Positions 22,062 to 33,984 are shown, numbered from the stretch's first letter. The stretch is 64,000 nt of DNA from Heterostelium multicystogenum (GCA_003667245.1 RCNN01000514.1:1-64000); one strand, 5' to 3'. Numbers and translations: made by a program. The notes: a model not told the origin generated them from the letters alone.

Positions 22062-24349
22062 CTATTGTTGTTTTGATTTATATTGAGCGATACGGAATTG
22101 ACATAATAGATTTCTAGCAGCGTTGGAATGACCATAGACGTCACCCTTGAACATCTTGGTTGCATCCTTACCAATACCCATCTTGATGTACATGAGACCA
22201 CCTGGGTGCTCATCGACAAATGTCTCTACATCGTGAACTATATCGTCGATAATGATCAACTTACGACCCTGCTTGATGAATTGGTCAAATTCCTCGGCGG
22301 TCATGATTGGGAGTTGGTCAACTGCAACACCCCAGTGGATGGTTTCCTTCAATTTGGAAGCTTCCTTGATTTGCATTTGGACCATACCCTTGTGGATTTC
22401 ATTTTGGTCAAATGTCTTGAGATCGTAGGCCAAACCCAATACTTCACAGATCTTGATCATCCACTTGGTTGGATCGTAACCGAATGTCTTGTAGGCGTTA
22501 CGGTAGTCGGATGGGAACTCGTGGTGGAAATTGTGGTATCCCTCTCCGAAAGTGAGTACGGCAGTGATGATACTGTCTCTTGGGGTGTGGTTGTCATCGT
22601 ATGGAGATGAACCGACAAAGTGGGCCAATGAATTTACCATGAAAGTTGAATGATGTACAAAAACAAGACGGGCAACGGCGGCGTAGAAGTATCCACCCAT
22701 CCAATCACCCCAACCGAGACCGGCTACTACTGTTGGCAAAATGATACCCATGGTGAAAGCAACTTTGACATAGTTCTTGTGTTGCCACATGACCCATGGG
22801 TCTTCGTTCAAGTCCTCAATGTGGGACTTTCCAATCTTCTTTGGATCTTGCTTGATCAAGAGCCAACCAAGATGGGACCACCAGAAACCGTGGTGGGCTG
22901 AATATGGATCCTTGTCGGTGTCGGTGTAACGGTGGTGAGCACGGTGATCACGTGACCACCAACGGCAGGAACCTTCAATGGCACCAGCACCAGCGAACAA
23001 CAAGTAAATTTTAAGTGGAAGTGAGGCAGAGTAGGCACGATGGGCAAAGAGACGATGGTAACCGGCAGTAATACCCATACCTGTGATATGATAGTAAATA
23101 AGTGACCAGATGAAAGTAGCTTTGGTCAATGGGACGGTGAAGAAACCATAGAGGGCAATGATTGGAGTGGAGGTCAAGAGGATGAAGTGAATCCAGTTGA
23201 TGTTGGCAAGGAACTCTCCAATGGTACGGGATGGACGGTCAGCTGGGATTTCTTGCTTGGCTTGCTTTGGCTTGGCGAGTGGGGTGTTGTCGAATGGTGA
23301 GAAGATTTCTTCAGAGAAAGATTGGCTCTTGGAAATCAATTCACGGAAGAGATCCAATTCGAAGGTGCACTCATAGATGTATTCGCTCCATTGCTTATGG
23401 AAAGAGTCGTATGCCTTACGCAAGTTGTAATGTGGAATTGAGACTGCGATGTGACGTGGCAAAGCAAAGTTAATGTCCTTGACAACGAATTCGAACCACT
23501 TTGGATATGTGATGTGGACATGGTAACGCTTGTCCTTCTCCTCTTCAAAGAATGGGATGGCTGGGAGGAAGGTGAAGGTTGAGACCAAAAAGTGGTAGAA
23601 CAACCATGGAGCCAACCAGTAGTTGAGGAAACCACTGACACCAAAGAACTTGAATACCAATGGGAAGAAGATACCAGCGAAAACATAGACCAAAATGATG
23701 GAAGTGAGAGCCTTCTTCTTGTCATTCTTGTCTTCGACCTTCTTCAAATTGAAATAGTTCTCAGCCCAGTTGGAGATGGACAACAACCAGAAGAGCTTAC
23801 CGGTTGCCCATGATCTGATTAATGATGACTTTGATTTGGAAAGATTCATTCTTTCGGTGATCTTCCATGATTGGAATGGATAGAGCAATGGGAGCATAAC
23901 AATGGTACCAACAATTGAGTTGACGATTGGTGACTTGGCGAATGACTTGTGATTACAATCATTTCCAATGACGAATAACTAAAAATCAATGATGATGAAT
24001 TGTTGTTGATTGATTAAAACACTGTATTGCTATACTCTTGATGGTTGTGAGCTATACATACACCTGTGATTGAAGCACCTCCCAAGAACCAACCTACTGG
24101 GTAGAGGTAAGATGGAACCTTGTTGATAAAGATGATGGAGCATGCGATGAAGAAGATAGTAAGCAAGAGGGATGAAGCTGATTTCAAACCACTCTTTTCA
24201 AAGACTTCCTTTGGCAATGATTCGACGATCTGTTCCAAGGTGATGGTGTCTGGAATAGTTTTTGGTGACTTTCTAATTGTTTTTATATTCTTGTACAAAA
24301 CTGGTGGGTAGTTTTTGTTGGTAGTGGTACTACCAGTTCCCTTACCCAT
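22062..24349 (-). CDS. Fatty-acid desaturase fusion: degenerate omega-6 domain, delta-9 domain, cytochrome b5
   Basis: Exon 1 is 24062-24349 (96 codons from MGKGTGST), intron 23979-24061 (GTATGT to TTTTTAG), exon 2 22062-23978; the product is 734 residues with no frameshift. Residues about 20-345 match the omega-6 (FAD6/DesA-type) desaturase layout (FVIGNDCNHKSF; YNLRKAYDSF), but the histidine boxes are lost: box 1 begins Asn instead of His, box 2 is replaced by TERMNLSKSK, and the third site reads LPRH. Residues about 350-620 form a complete OLE1-type delta-9 acyl-CoA desaturase with HRLFAH, HRAHH and HNFHH. The C-terminus is cytochrome b5 with the heme motif HPGG and a later GHSNAARNLL. The active half should place a delta-9 double bond in saturated acyl-CoA at the ER, using its own cytochrome b5. 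The N-terminal half may be structural or regulatory. Confidence 0.9.
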
Positions 24350-26006
24350 TTTCTAATCTATTATTATTTTAAAGATCAATCAGTCAGTATCAATCAATGA
24401 ACCAATCAATCGGTAATGAGTATTATTATATTGAAATGACAACTTTATAAAAATGATAATAAATATTATTACAACAATAAAAGATAAATGAACGAGTCCA
24501 AGTTGAATTTAAACAAAGGAAAGAAGAACTATTATATTAAACTTTAAATTAAATGGGGGTTGCCCAGAGAAGGAACGATCACAAACTCCTATACTCCACT
24601 ACTAACATGTATGGTAACAATCATAAGATGTTGCTGGATACATTTCAATATCCCAAGAATTTGATTATATTGTTATTACTATTTGTTTGCTTTGCTTATT
24701 ATTGTTGTTGTGTTGCTGCTTTCCATCATTCACGACAGTGCAACAACAGTAGCACAGCAGTGAATCTTCAAAAGATTATTAAAATTCAGATTGTTGTGGG
24801 ATTTATTATTATTAATTTTAATGGGTTGATGGGATATCCCTAAATTAGAATGCTAACCAAGGGTGTATAACAAGCTTTGCTTTTTGTTATTTGATTTGGA
24901 ATTTTTTTTTTGGTTTTGTGATGCCTTGTTATTTTATGATTAAATTTTTTATATCGGCTAGTCACTATGTGACAATAAGGAGTGGAGTGAAGAGAGGGGA
25001 CAACCAAGTCACGTAAAAATTTGTAAAAAAAAAAGCACAAAACACTGTTAAATCACGAATCTACTTCGATCTGATGTTGCCTATCTACTAATAGAATGAT
25101 TGAGAGTGAAGTAATAAACAAGAGTAAGAGAACTATTTGTTTATCGTAATAATCTTCTTCCTTCATACTGTACTTGACTTGTACCAACAAAAAAAAATAA
25201 CAATTGATTCCATAAACAAGTGTCAGGCAATAATACTACTCCTTCTTTTTTCTTTTCCATCTAATCCAATCCAAAACCAACCTCTAATCATTTAATTCGT
25301 GCTTCCTTTTAATTTCACTCAAATTGACATTTTTAAATCTTTAAGAGTAAATTTCAAATGCTTGTGGTGACAATCGGATAGATAATTGATTTAAAAGTGT
25401 AGATTTGGAAAATTATAGATTGATTGATGTACAACTTACATTATTTATGTCTGGTAATAATAATAATATTATTTGTAAAATAAAGTATTGTTGTTGTTGC
25501 AGACAGAATAAAGAAGGAAGGATGGTTGGCTTGTGTTTGATTTACAGTAAAGTGAACTAACTCTTCACCAAAACAATCAGTCCAAAAATAAAATTAAAAT
25601 AATAATAATAATTGTATTAAAAAAATAAAATCACATTTCATCAGCACATAAAAATCGCTGCACCCTGCATTGACTCTCGGCACTTACTTCTTCTTTGGTC
25701 AATTTTTTGATAACTTAAAAAGTGAGATATTTATGTAAGTGTGGTGATGAGTTCACAACTATTTCTGAGTCCTTCCAATCATATGCGGTGGGTGAGGTTT
25801 TTAGGCTATTTTATTATTTTGCAAAATCCAGCCGCTGGTTTTCAAAAGTAATCAAAAACAAAAGTACCGACCTCTGAACTTTCTCATTACAATTTTTTTA
25901 GATATTGTTTGCACAACACTTTTGTTTTTTAGTTTGTATTCACAAATTAAAAATTAACACACTACAAAGAGTAAAAAGTAAATTTAGTCTGATATAGCGA
26001 ATTTAA
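24350..26006. other. Large AT-rich intergenic region, no clear gene
   Basis: About 1.65 kb upstream of the desaturase start. Homopolymer runs are frequent. The open frame at 24553-24843 is hydrophobic low-complexity with no family resemblance. The desaturase promoter should lie near 24350-24550. Confidence 0.5.
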
Positions 26007-26400
26007 ATGGGTACGAAAGTGGGCATCACAAGGCAATTGGTTCAGCAAGATTTAGGGTTGAATAGGAACCAAAATGCTGCGATCTGCATCCTGGTTTCAT
26101 TTTGTCATTCATCCATTGGAGTATGTCAACGATATTGATAAGAGCGAGAGTGAGGAGGAAACCATCAAAATTGCAATATTCAATATTCGCAATCCCATCC
26201 CAATAAACCTATAAAATATAATATATTTTATGGATATCTCCTCACATACAACTCCTATGGTGGTGTTGATTCCACTGTCTATAATGAAATCAATCGATTA
26301 CACTTACTAAAAAAGGAAGTTGTTAGGTTAGTCCGACTTATCACTTGTTGGTTTAATTTTAATATAACCAAAAGGTTATTTATATTTGGGAATAAATAAT
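26007..26400 (+). other. Possible small or decayed coding region, frame-broken
   Basis: Three short frames on the plus strand look more protein-like than their surroundings: one from ATG 26007 (MGTKVGITRQLVQQDLGLN), one from ATG 26074 to 26214 (46 codons, including WFHFVIHPLEYVNDIDK), and one at about 26200-26310 (GYLLTYNSYGGVDSTVYNE). Single-base shifts would link the second and third. No family is recognised. It could be a frame-damaged small gene, a remnant, or chance. Confidence 0.25.
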
Positions 26401-26650
26401 GACATAATCCTTATTTTGATATTTCAATTCGAATTTGGTGTCTAATCTTATCAATCCTAATAATGAATAATCTTATTTTATCTTTTAATGTTATTGTTGT
26501 ATCAACACAAACCACTGGAATCGGATGATGTAAAATGGAAGTTTATGTTGACACTATTAATTACATAAAAGTGGTTTAGACTCTAAATTCCAAGTTTAAA
26601 TTGTGAGGCTGTTGTTGAATATTAAACAAGTTGATTGTCCCATCGTTGAT

Positions 26651-27618
26651 TTATTTCTTTTTGGTTAGACTTTTAATGTTGTTTGCTATGTTTTGTTCAG
26701 TTCTTTGTAAAAATGCTTGCTTTTCCAAGTATCCATTCTTTGCTTGCTTTTCCAAATCATTCTTCTCCAAGACATTGCTATCTTTGTATTTGTCCCAGTC
26801 GAGTTGTGATTTCTGAAGTGTTGTCAATTTCTTTGGTTTTCCACCAAGGTTTGATAAAATATTATCTAATCCACCTCTGTAATAAATATGTGGAATGATT
26901 ATTAGACTTGATTGATTTTTTAGATTGAGTGCTACACTTACTTGGCTGCTGGTTTTGATTTTGGTTTTCCAGGAGCTACACTATTTACAGAAGTAGTTGT
27001 TACTACACGTCTATAAGGTTGAGGAAGAATGATCAGTTGAGTTAGATTAGTGTTTGTTTATTGTAGGTGTTGTAGTTTCTCTCAACATACTCGACCTTTT
27101 CACCAGCGAATTCATAAACTTCGACTTTCTTTTCTGTTACAATGTTTGTGCTAGTTGTCGTTTCCTTTGGTGTTGTATCTGGTATATCATTTAGCATTTC
27201 CTCAAGTGTTTTCTCTTTCTTTTCAGCTTTATCGTCACTTTTGTTTTCCAAATCTACAGTTTCCTCCTTTTCTTCATCGTCATCATCTACTTCAACTACT
27301 TCCTCCTCTTCATCGTCACTTTGTTTCTTTCTACAATTTCAAAAGGATTCAGATTAGAATACTGCAGTATTTAAATACTATACTATAGGCTGAGATTGAT
27401 AAGTACTGTTTCTTTGATTGTTTTGCTTTAGTAGTAGCTATCTTTCTTTTTGATTTCTTCTCATCTTCTTTTGTATCTTTTTCAGCTTCTTCTTGTTCAC
27501 CCTCAGATGGTTCGTAGTCATCATCGTCTTCCTCATCCTCAGAGTAAGCATCCTCTTCTCTTAGCTTTGGGATGACAACATTGGCACGTGTTCTACTTCT
27601 AATTACTCCGTCACTCAT
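26651..27618 (-). CDS. cfdp1: BCNT-domain protein (CFDP1/SWC5 type), SWR1/SRCAP chromatin remodeller subunit
   Basis: Four exons: 27407-27618, 27091-27330, 26942-27010 and 26651-26876, with introns 27331-27406, 27011-27090 and 26877-26941, all GT-AG and all joining in frame. The N-terminal half is strongly acidic (EDAYSEDEEDDDDYEPSEGE and a second EEEEE block), as in Swc5, where acidic stretches bind histones H2A-H2B. The final exon carries the diagnostic BCNT-C domain: KKLTTLQKSQLDWDKYKD, then GYLEKQAFLQR near the end. Swc5 is needed for H2A.Z exchange by the SWR1 complex in yeast. The acidic N-terminus plus the C-terminal WDKYKD and GYLEKQAFL motifs make this assignment firm. No frameshift is present. 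Confidence 0.9.
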
Positions 27619-28123
27619 TCTTTATCTTCAATCTGTTTAACAATTGTTAATCTTTATTGATAACTTCTAAAGATTGCAAGGTTCTGATTCATTTTTAAAT
27701 ATTCAAATTTTAAATTTTTAATCCGTTATAGAATATTAGAAAAAGGAGGGTTTTTAGATGGAGTGTGTGTAAAATATATCTATTTCAAGGGTGTGCTTAA
27801 ATATTACTGGTTGATAACTTGCTTAATTCTATGACAGGTTTTGATCAATAATATCTATCAAATTACCAGATAGCAAATTTGAATGACCGATTCAATACTG
27901 TAGGATGTTGAAATGATTAAAAATCTCATATAGAATAGTACTTCTTTGCAAAGTAATCTTAGTATGGATATATTTACAGTTTAAAAACATGTTAAAAGGT
28001 AAGGAGACAATTAGGTTGAATAAAATTACCAAATATGTACTATTAAAAAACACAACAATCAAATAATATTATTTATTACTTCCATTCCACATAGTCTTTA
28101 ATATAAATAAATTACATAAAAAT
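27619..28123. other. Intergenic region, no feature seen
   Basis: A 500-bp AT-rich stretch upstream of the BCNT-domain gene. No coding frame or RNA gene was recognised. Confidence 0.5.
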
Positions 28124-29152
28124 TTAACTTTCATGATGATAAAAGTCGATCTTTCTTTGCAATCTATAGAGGTCAACAGAATAAAAAGGAGGTGGCACAA
28201 AACCTTCTTGTAGGGCAACTCCATTGAATAGATCTTCACTTGGTAGCTGCAATTGGTACATAGGTATACCTAATGCATTGCATGGATTGACAAGATTTAA
28301 AGGATTTTCAGGAATGGGAGGGATAGGAGCTCCAGGGCTGGGAGGCATGACACCTTCATAGGCATGTCCAATTGGAGATATATTGTTAACAATTGGAATT
28401 ATATTGATTGGATCTAAATAGGTAGTACCACATGAAATTATTCTAACTGGATTATAAGGTACTCCATTGAGATAGTATAAAATAATCATGGGAAATACTC
28501 CATTTCGTTTTGGGAAAATTTTGATACCAATTACAATTCTAATTGAACTTTGTACAGCAGGAGTTCTAGGGGAAGCAACAACACGATCCATAAAATAATT
28601 TAAACAGTTTCGATGTAATACTGGAAGAGATTGGCTTTTTGCAGTTTCAATTACTAATGTAGGATAGGGAAATCCCAACCCATTCGATGACAGATGAGGA
28701 GGGAGATTGGGGCGTTCAAGAGAGTATAGACTTTTGTGTGGTTCACCAGCAACACCATTTCGTAATATTATGGTAGCACCCAGAGGAAGCAGGTCATTTG
28801 GAAAAAGCTGCTCATGTAGAAACCTTATAAAATGTTGTACAGCTAACTCATGCTCATTGTTTTGAATTTCATAAATAATTGCCTTTCCATCTTTATACCA
28901 AATTTTTGCTTTGAATTCTGACCTAACACCATCCTTACTTCTTCTTGCTATATAAGATTTAAATGAAAGATTCCCTAGTTCTATACCTCCATCAGGAACC
29001 TGACCAACCTTATTAAAAAGGAATACTTTTCAATTAAATGAATAACAAGAGTAAATACTTTAAATACTAACTTGTTTTAAATAGTCAATTTTGTTTGACC
29101 ACCCTCTAATGGTATTGACCACATAAATTGGATTTAAATGTGGAGTTTCCAT
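28124..29152 (-). CDS. Uma2-like (PD-(D/E)XK fold?) protein, dictyostelid/fungal type
   Basis: Exon 1 (29072-29152, METPHLNPIYVVN) and exon 2 (28124-29008) are separated by intron 29009-29071 (GTTAGT to ATAAG), giving about 320 residues in an unbroken frame. The core reads YPTLVIETAKSQSLPVLHRN, then SSIRIVIGIKIFPKR and MIILYYLNG. This P-x-LVIE ... S-x-S-x-x-x-L ... I-x-IGIK-x-F arrangement resembles restriction-endonuclease-like Uma2/DUF820 relatives that are common in fungi and occur in amoebae. A Pro-rich segment (PPSPGAPIPPIPENP) follows and the end is FYSVDLYRLQRKIDFY. Function is unknown. The fold assignment is inferred from pattern only. Confidence 0.5.
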
Positions 29153-30589
29153 ATCAGATGAATGAGTCTGAGGAATCTGAGTTGTAGTAGAGGAGAATTA
29201 AAAAGAAGTCTTTGTTTTCTTTTGTACCTTTGTTGGCACTTAGTTAATATAAGTTCTTTTTTAGAGATAGAATGAGGAATAATATTAAAATTTTAAAATT
29301 TAATCATTCTATGTTTTAATATTTCAAATAACCATTCTTTTGTGTATTGAAATTTATTAATCCAATGAGAAATACCTAAAAAGTAAATAAACATTGATAT
29401 TAAATTAAGATTCAAAATAGTTACCATAGTCTCAGAACTTCATTCCACTCTGGAGAGGGTATTGATGGAATTTTTCATGACAAACCAAACACCTGAATTT
29501 AGATGGATCTTTGACCGTCATTGTTTGCCTCTTTGAGTAGTAACATTGTGAAGTAAGGATTGACCTGAACCAAGTTCAACAGCTATATAATTATAATTGT
29601 ACCAAATTTTCCCACAAATCGACTACATTACCATGATAAATGGACATTGGCTTCTTTTCTTGCTTGACAACCTTGTTTCTCATAATCAATTGATCAAAGT
29701 ATACTTCAAGCCCAACCTTAAGCATGATGCTTGGTTACACCACCCTTGTTGATCTCTGAAACAACACCTTCTAAAATACAGCATCCTTAGCCTGTATACA
29801 CTCATTCCACCAAGACCAGTGGTGTCACCAATAGCTTAGATCAAAACTTCTGTTGACATTTATTTACGATAAGCAATCAAAGGTGTGATTATGGTACCAT
29901 GGACAATAGGATCCAGCAGTCATTTGACTGTATTGGGAGTTTGCATCTTACACTACAGACATTGTGACTAAGCACTCTCGGTGGAATTATCTTCATAAAA
30001 ATAAGATTAGATTTTTAGTATTGAAATGTAAACTAATGATCATATTTGGCTACCATCGAGCTTGGATATTTTGCTTTAACTAGTTTAGATTTTTTTTTAA
30101 TTTTTTTTAATCACTTTTTAGAAAAGTTTGATTGTGATTGTGAAAAAATAAACAGGTTAAGGACACCAGGCATTGGACGAGTCAAATCGAAATTAATAAA
30201 AAATACAGAATAAGAATAATCATCAATCAATTACCTTGAAACAACTAAATCTTTGATTTCATTTCTAACTCACCTATATTGGCACATATATATAATTTCA
30301 TATTAGAACACACAATCAATCATTAGATCACTACCATTTATTTAACCACACACCCATCATCACACTCTCCCACATAATATTACTTATAATAATATCATTT
30401 TGAAAGTTTAATAGCACATATATATCTCTGAAGAAATTCATTCATTTAAAAATCACTTAAATTCAATCATACATACATATATATATCTATAATCTATATC
30501 TATTTTATTTATAAATAGTATTTTTATTAACCTAAACAAAGATATAACTCGAGTTTTAAAAATAAAAAAATATATAATCAAAAATAATT
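29153..30589. other. Intergenic region with possible decayed coding fragments
   Basis: The stretch lies between divergent genes. The part at about 29460-29990 is less AT-rich than its surroundings and, on the minus strand, contains short protein-like pieces in changing frames with stops (for example RCLVCHEKFHQYP, LLDPIVHGTIITPLIAYR, GVVSEINKGGVTKHH). The rest (30000-30589) is AT-rich and should hold the promoter of the GDAP2-like gene. Confidence 0.4.
29460..29990 (-). pseudogene. Possible gene remnant, family not recognised
   Basis: On the minus strand this block has raised GC and several peptide-like segments in different frames, interrupted by stops. One has a zinc-binding look (CLVCHEKFH). 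No single family explains all of them and no intact frame exceeds about 40 codons. It may be a decayed gene or an unrecognised multi-exon gene with sequence errors. Confidence 0.3.
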
Positions 30590-32241
30590 ATGGTTGAGAA
30601 TCTGGACAATAATAAACCGTGGTCAAGATCTTATCATACTCTGACAAGTTGGGATAAGATTGCACCTTTCGAAACTATAAATCCATATGATTTGGAAAGT
30701 GGAACCGTCGTCCATAGCACTCCGTTGTTTCCAGTCAATGAAACCATCAACTCAAAGATGGTCTTCTGGATCGGTGAAGTCTGGAGACTTGATGTAGCTT
30801 CTATTGTCTACTCTAACAATACATCGGTCAAGAACCAGAGTGACTACCAATCGGGCTTGGCACATCATATCTTCTTGCATGGTGGACGTGATATGGCAAA
30901 TGAGGTCAAGTTGTCTGGCGAGCCTCGTATTGGTGAGGCAATCCAGACATCGGCTGGAAATCTGCCATCCAACTACGTCATCCACACATTTGTTCCAACA
31001 TTTAATCCTAAATACTTGTCGGCCGCTGAGAATGCTCTGAACTCATGCTATCGTGCCGCTCTAGGTTTGGCCAGCGATAGCAACAGTCGTACTATTGCAT
31101 TTTCCTGCCTGCATGCCAACAGCCGCAAGTTCCCTCCAGACTTAGGGTGCCACGTGGCTCTAAGAACCCTTCGTCGACATTTAGAAAGACATGCCAATCA
31201 ACTATCCATGGTGATCCTCTGTCTCGAGAGCGAGGCTGACATTGAGAACTACAAGCGTTGGATGCCAATGTACTTCCCACGAAATCAGAGTGAAGTTCGT
31301 CTGGGACAGATCCACCTCCCTGAAGACTGTGGAAACATGTTTGGAGAAAAAAGAAGCAGAAGAGAGAAAGATTAGAATAGATAGTCTAAACTCACAGATA
31401 TTCAGAAACTTTGATGATGATTACATAGAGAACGAAGATGATGATCGAATTTCATTCACAACTAATACCACACAAGCCAAGACTCTCGTTCTCAAGAAAG
31501 AGGATCCCGATTTAGTAAAGATCAAACAAGTAGAAAAGAAGACAAGTAAGTTAGTCAAGTGCTCGAGTCATTGATCAATGATTTTCCTAACTGATTTAAT
31601 ACTAGGTGAACAAATACAACAAGAGAAAACTGAAGCAATGTATCAAGCATATATGGAGCGATTAAAGATAGCAGATCTTTCTAGAATTGCACAATTGAAT
31701 TTCGTTTATCAATCGACATCACCCGATAATAAGCCAATCGTTGTTGTTATTGGATCGCACTTGGACCCAAAGAGAGAAGATATGGAGCTTGTATTAGTAT
31801 ATTTCCTAAAGATATTCGAAAACATTGGACCTCGTGAGTTCTCTATCATGTATTTCCACTCCAATATGTCTTCAGTATCTTTACCAGAGATCTCTTGGTT
31901 CAAAAAGCTATTGCAAATATCAGTTCTCAAGTAAGTATCTTGCTTCTTTAACAATATTATTGGATAGTGGTACTTATATTATTATGTAAACTTGTGCTTC
32001 TAGGTATTCTAAATATGTTTCTAATCTACATGTTATACATCCAACCTTCTTTTTGAAAGCAACATTCAAGGTATTGAAACCAATTTACGATATTGTAAAC
32101 ACAAAGATAACCTATCACGATAATCTCAATCAATTGAAGCCGGTTCTAGGTAGAATCAACCTGCCTAAGTCGGTATTCTCCTATGAAATCAAAGTTAACA
32201 ATATCGATAATTTCTCATTTGAATCAATTGATGCTGCATAG
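30590..32241 (+). CDS. gdap2: GDAP2 homologue: macro domain plus CRAL-TRIO/Sec14 domain
   Basis: GDAP2 proteins pair an N-terminal macro domain (ADP-ribose or derivative binding) with a C-terminal CRAL-TRIO lipid-binding-like domain. The start at 30590 is preceded by an A-rich leader. The macro domain spans about residues 30-225 (INPYDLESGTVVHST; GEAIQTSAGNLPSNYVIHTF; YLSAAENALNSCYRAAL; HVALRTLRRHLE). A charged linker follows, with one frame change at the A6 run near 31350. Intron 31546-31605 and intron 31931-32003 both join in frame. The CRAL-TRIO part reads SWFKKLLQISVLKYSKYVSN and LHVIHPTFFLKATFKVLKPI. In D. discoideum the same architecture is annotated as gdap2. The frame change lies in the linker and looks like a base-calling error. 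Confidence 0.9.
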
Positions 32242-32438
32242 TCAACAACAATAATAATTACCAACAACTATTTATTCAACAAATCCAGCAAAAAGGATAT
32301 AACCAATTTATAAGGTTAACTCTAAAGTATAGTGTTAATAACACCAACTCCACTCCCTTCCACATTCCATCTATCGAGCACATACCATCCAAATAAAGTT
32401 ATGATTAATGGAATTTAATCTATAATCTAAGCTATTTG

Positions 32439-33984
32439 TTAATTCTTTATTTGGTTATTGTCAGCGTCTTCATGATCAGAGTTATTCATTTGCTTCATCA
32501 TTTTAGATTTGTTTTTTTAATATTGGTCAAAGTTGCAGTTGATGTAGTTGTTCTTTCATCAACATCGCTATGTTCTTTGTCAGTTAGATTGCTGTCAGAG
32601 TGTTCACTTTCGCTCTTTGAGCCGCTGTCCCTATTTTCATGATCATTTCTGTTATAGTTTGGATCATTGGAACTGCTGCTTAGTTGAGGTGCTTCTCCTC
32701 TTTGGTTGAATGTGTTGCAGTACCTGCATCTAAATTCTAAATAAGTTCAGTTCAACATTAGTTTAACTATTGATATGAAGTAAAATACATTTACATACGA
32801 GCTGATGAAATTTCATTGATTGGGACAAATCCATTATGATTGTGACATTTCTCACAGATCAATGGTGATCCATATTTTGGACCATCGGAAATAATGTAGT
32901 CTACAATCTTATCTAACCAGCTTGATTTGGCATTTTGCTGATAGTTTGGTGGTTGTCTAATAGGACTACTTCCAATATTGTATCTGTTTTGCATAGGGCT
33001 GTTGTTGTTATTATTATTTATATTCGCCAAATTGTTATTGGATGGCGATGGTGGATTCTGTAAAGGGGGTGGCATCACCAGTTGAGGTTGATGCTGTGGA
33101 GGTGTTTGCTGGATAGGACTGATTGGACTTATAGGTTGTCTGTTTCTAATACCCTGTTGTTGCATTTGTGATTGTATGGTGGCACCATTATTGCCAGTGA
33201 TACGCTTTGGACTATTTCCAGTGACTTGTCTCTTTGGTGATTGTTGGGTCGGGGAATTCTCATTTTCTCTCTTCTCTGTAAGATAAAACAATCAATCTAT
33301 ATTAGTAATGGTTGTAGCAATCCCTAACATTCCAATGACCTACTCTTCATTAACTTATCATATCTATCAATAATCTTTTGTGTATTTTCATAATCAGTTT
33401 CCTTCTTTCGTTCGTCTATTCTATTTTGTAATTTAGTTTTCAGGGAATCCAATTTCTTTTCTATTTTTCCAAGGGATAATTATTAATTTATTATTAGTAT
33501 GCATAGCAACCAACCAGAAATAATGAACATACGGTTTCTCTGAATAATTTGCTTATATAATGTGTTACATAACTTTGTGAAAATATAGACTCTATATTAT
33601 AATGTCAATAGGTAATTAGTGTTGTTGAATATTGAATGATGATATGATGGTCATAACTTACACTAATGGAAATAGTAGTAAAAAAGAATAATTAAATAGT
33701 TTTTCTTGTTGTACACTCATTGATTTCGTTCTAAAAATATATGACAATAAATAATAGTATCTCCAGTATTATACTATACATGATTATCTTTGAAAACACC
33801 TTGTGTTGCATCAAGCTAGTCTTTGATATATAGTCTTCATAGTATATAATCTTATCCTCCAAATCTGCAAGTTCTTTCTCAAATGTTTTCTTTATTATCA
33901 ATTGATTAGTAAATCAGTCAATACCTTCATCCTATCTGAATGATTCTAATATTACACTACCTTTTTAGAGAAAAAAGAACCCAT
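32439..33984 (-). CDS. lnpk: Lunapark homologue, ER three-way-junction protein
   Basis: Lunapark stabilises three-way junctions of the tubular ER. The gene is split by several short introns. It opens with MGSFFSKK (33984), then a coiled segment (EKELADLEDKIIYYEDYIS), two short hydrophobic hairpin segments (FNYSFLLLFPLV and VYIFTKLCNTLYKQII), a coiled coil (KKLDSLKTKLQNRIDERKKE; IIDRYDKLMK), and a Pro/Gln/Asn-rich linker. The Lunapark domain follows: SSWLDKIVDYIISDGP, then LICEKCHNHNGFV and FRCRYCNTFN, completing a C2-C2 zinc finger across an intron near 32725-32795. The acidic Ser-rich tail is cut by a frame change at an A6 run near 32513; the corrected frame ends at 32439. Myristoylation of the Gly after Met is plausible. 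Confidence 0.88.

Noticed and set aside
24790..24800. TTGTGGGAT, the reverse of a DUSE-like element (upstream element of dictyostelid small RNA genes)
   Set aside because: A single 9-mer in AT-rich DNA; I found no snRNA, snoRNA or class I RNA sequence about 60 bp downstream on that strand.
24553..24843. 96-codon plus-strand open frame with a hydrophobic segment
   Set aside because: It lies in the desaturase upstream region, is TTATT-rich, and resembles no family.
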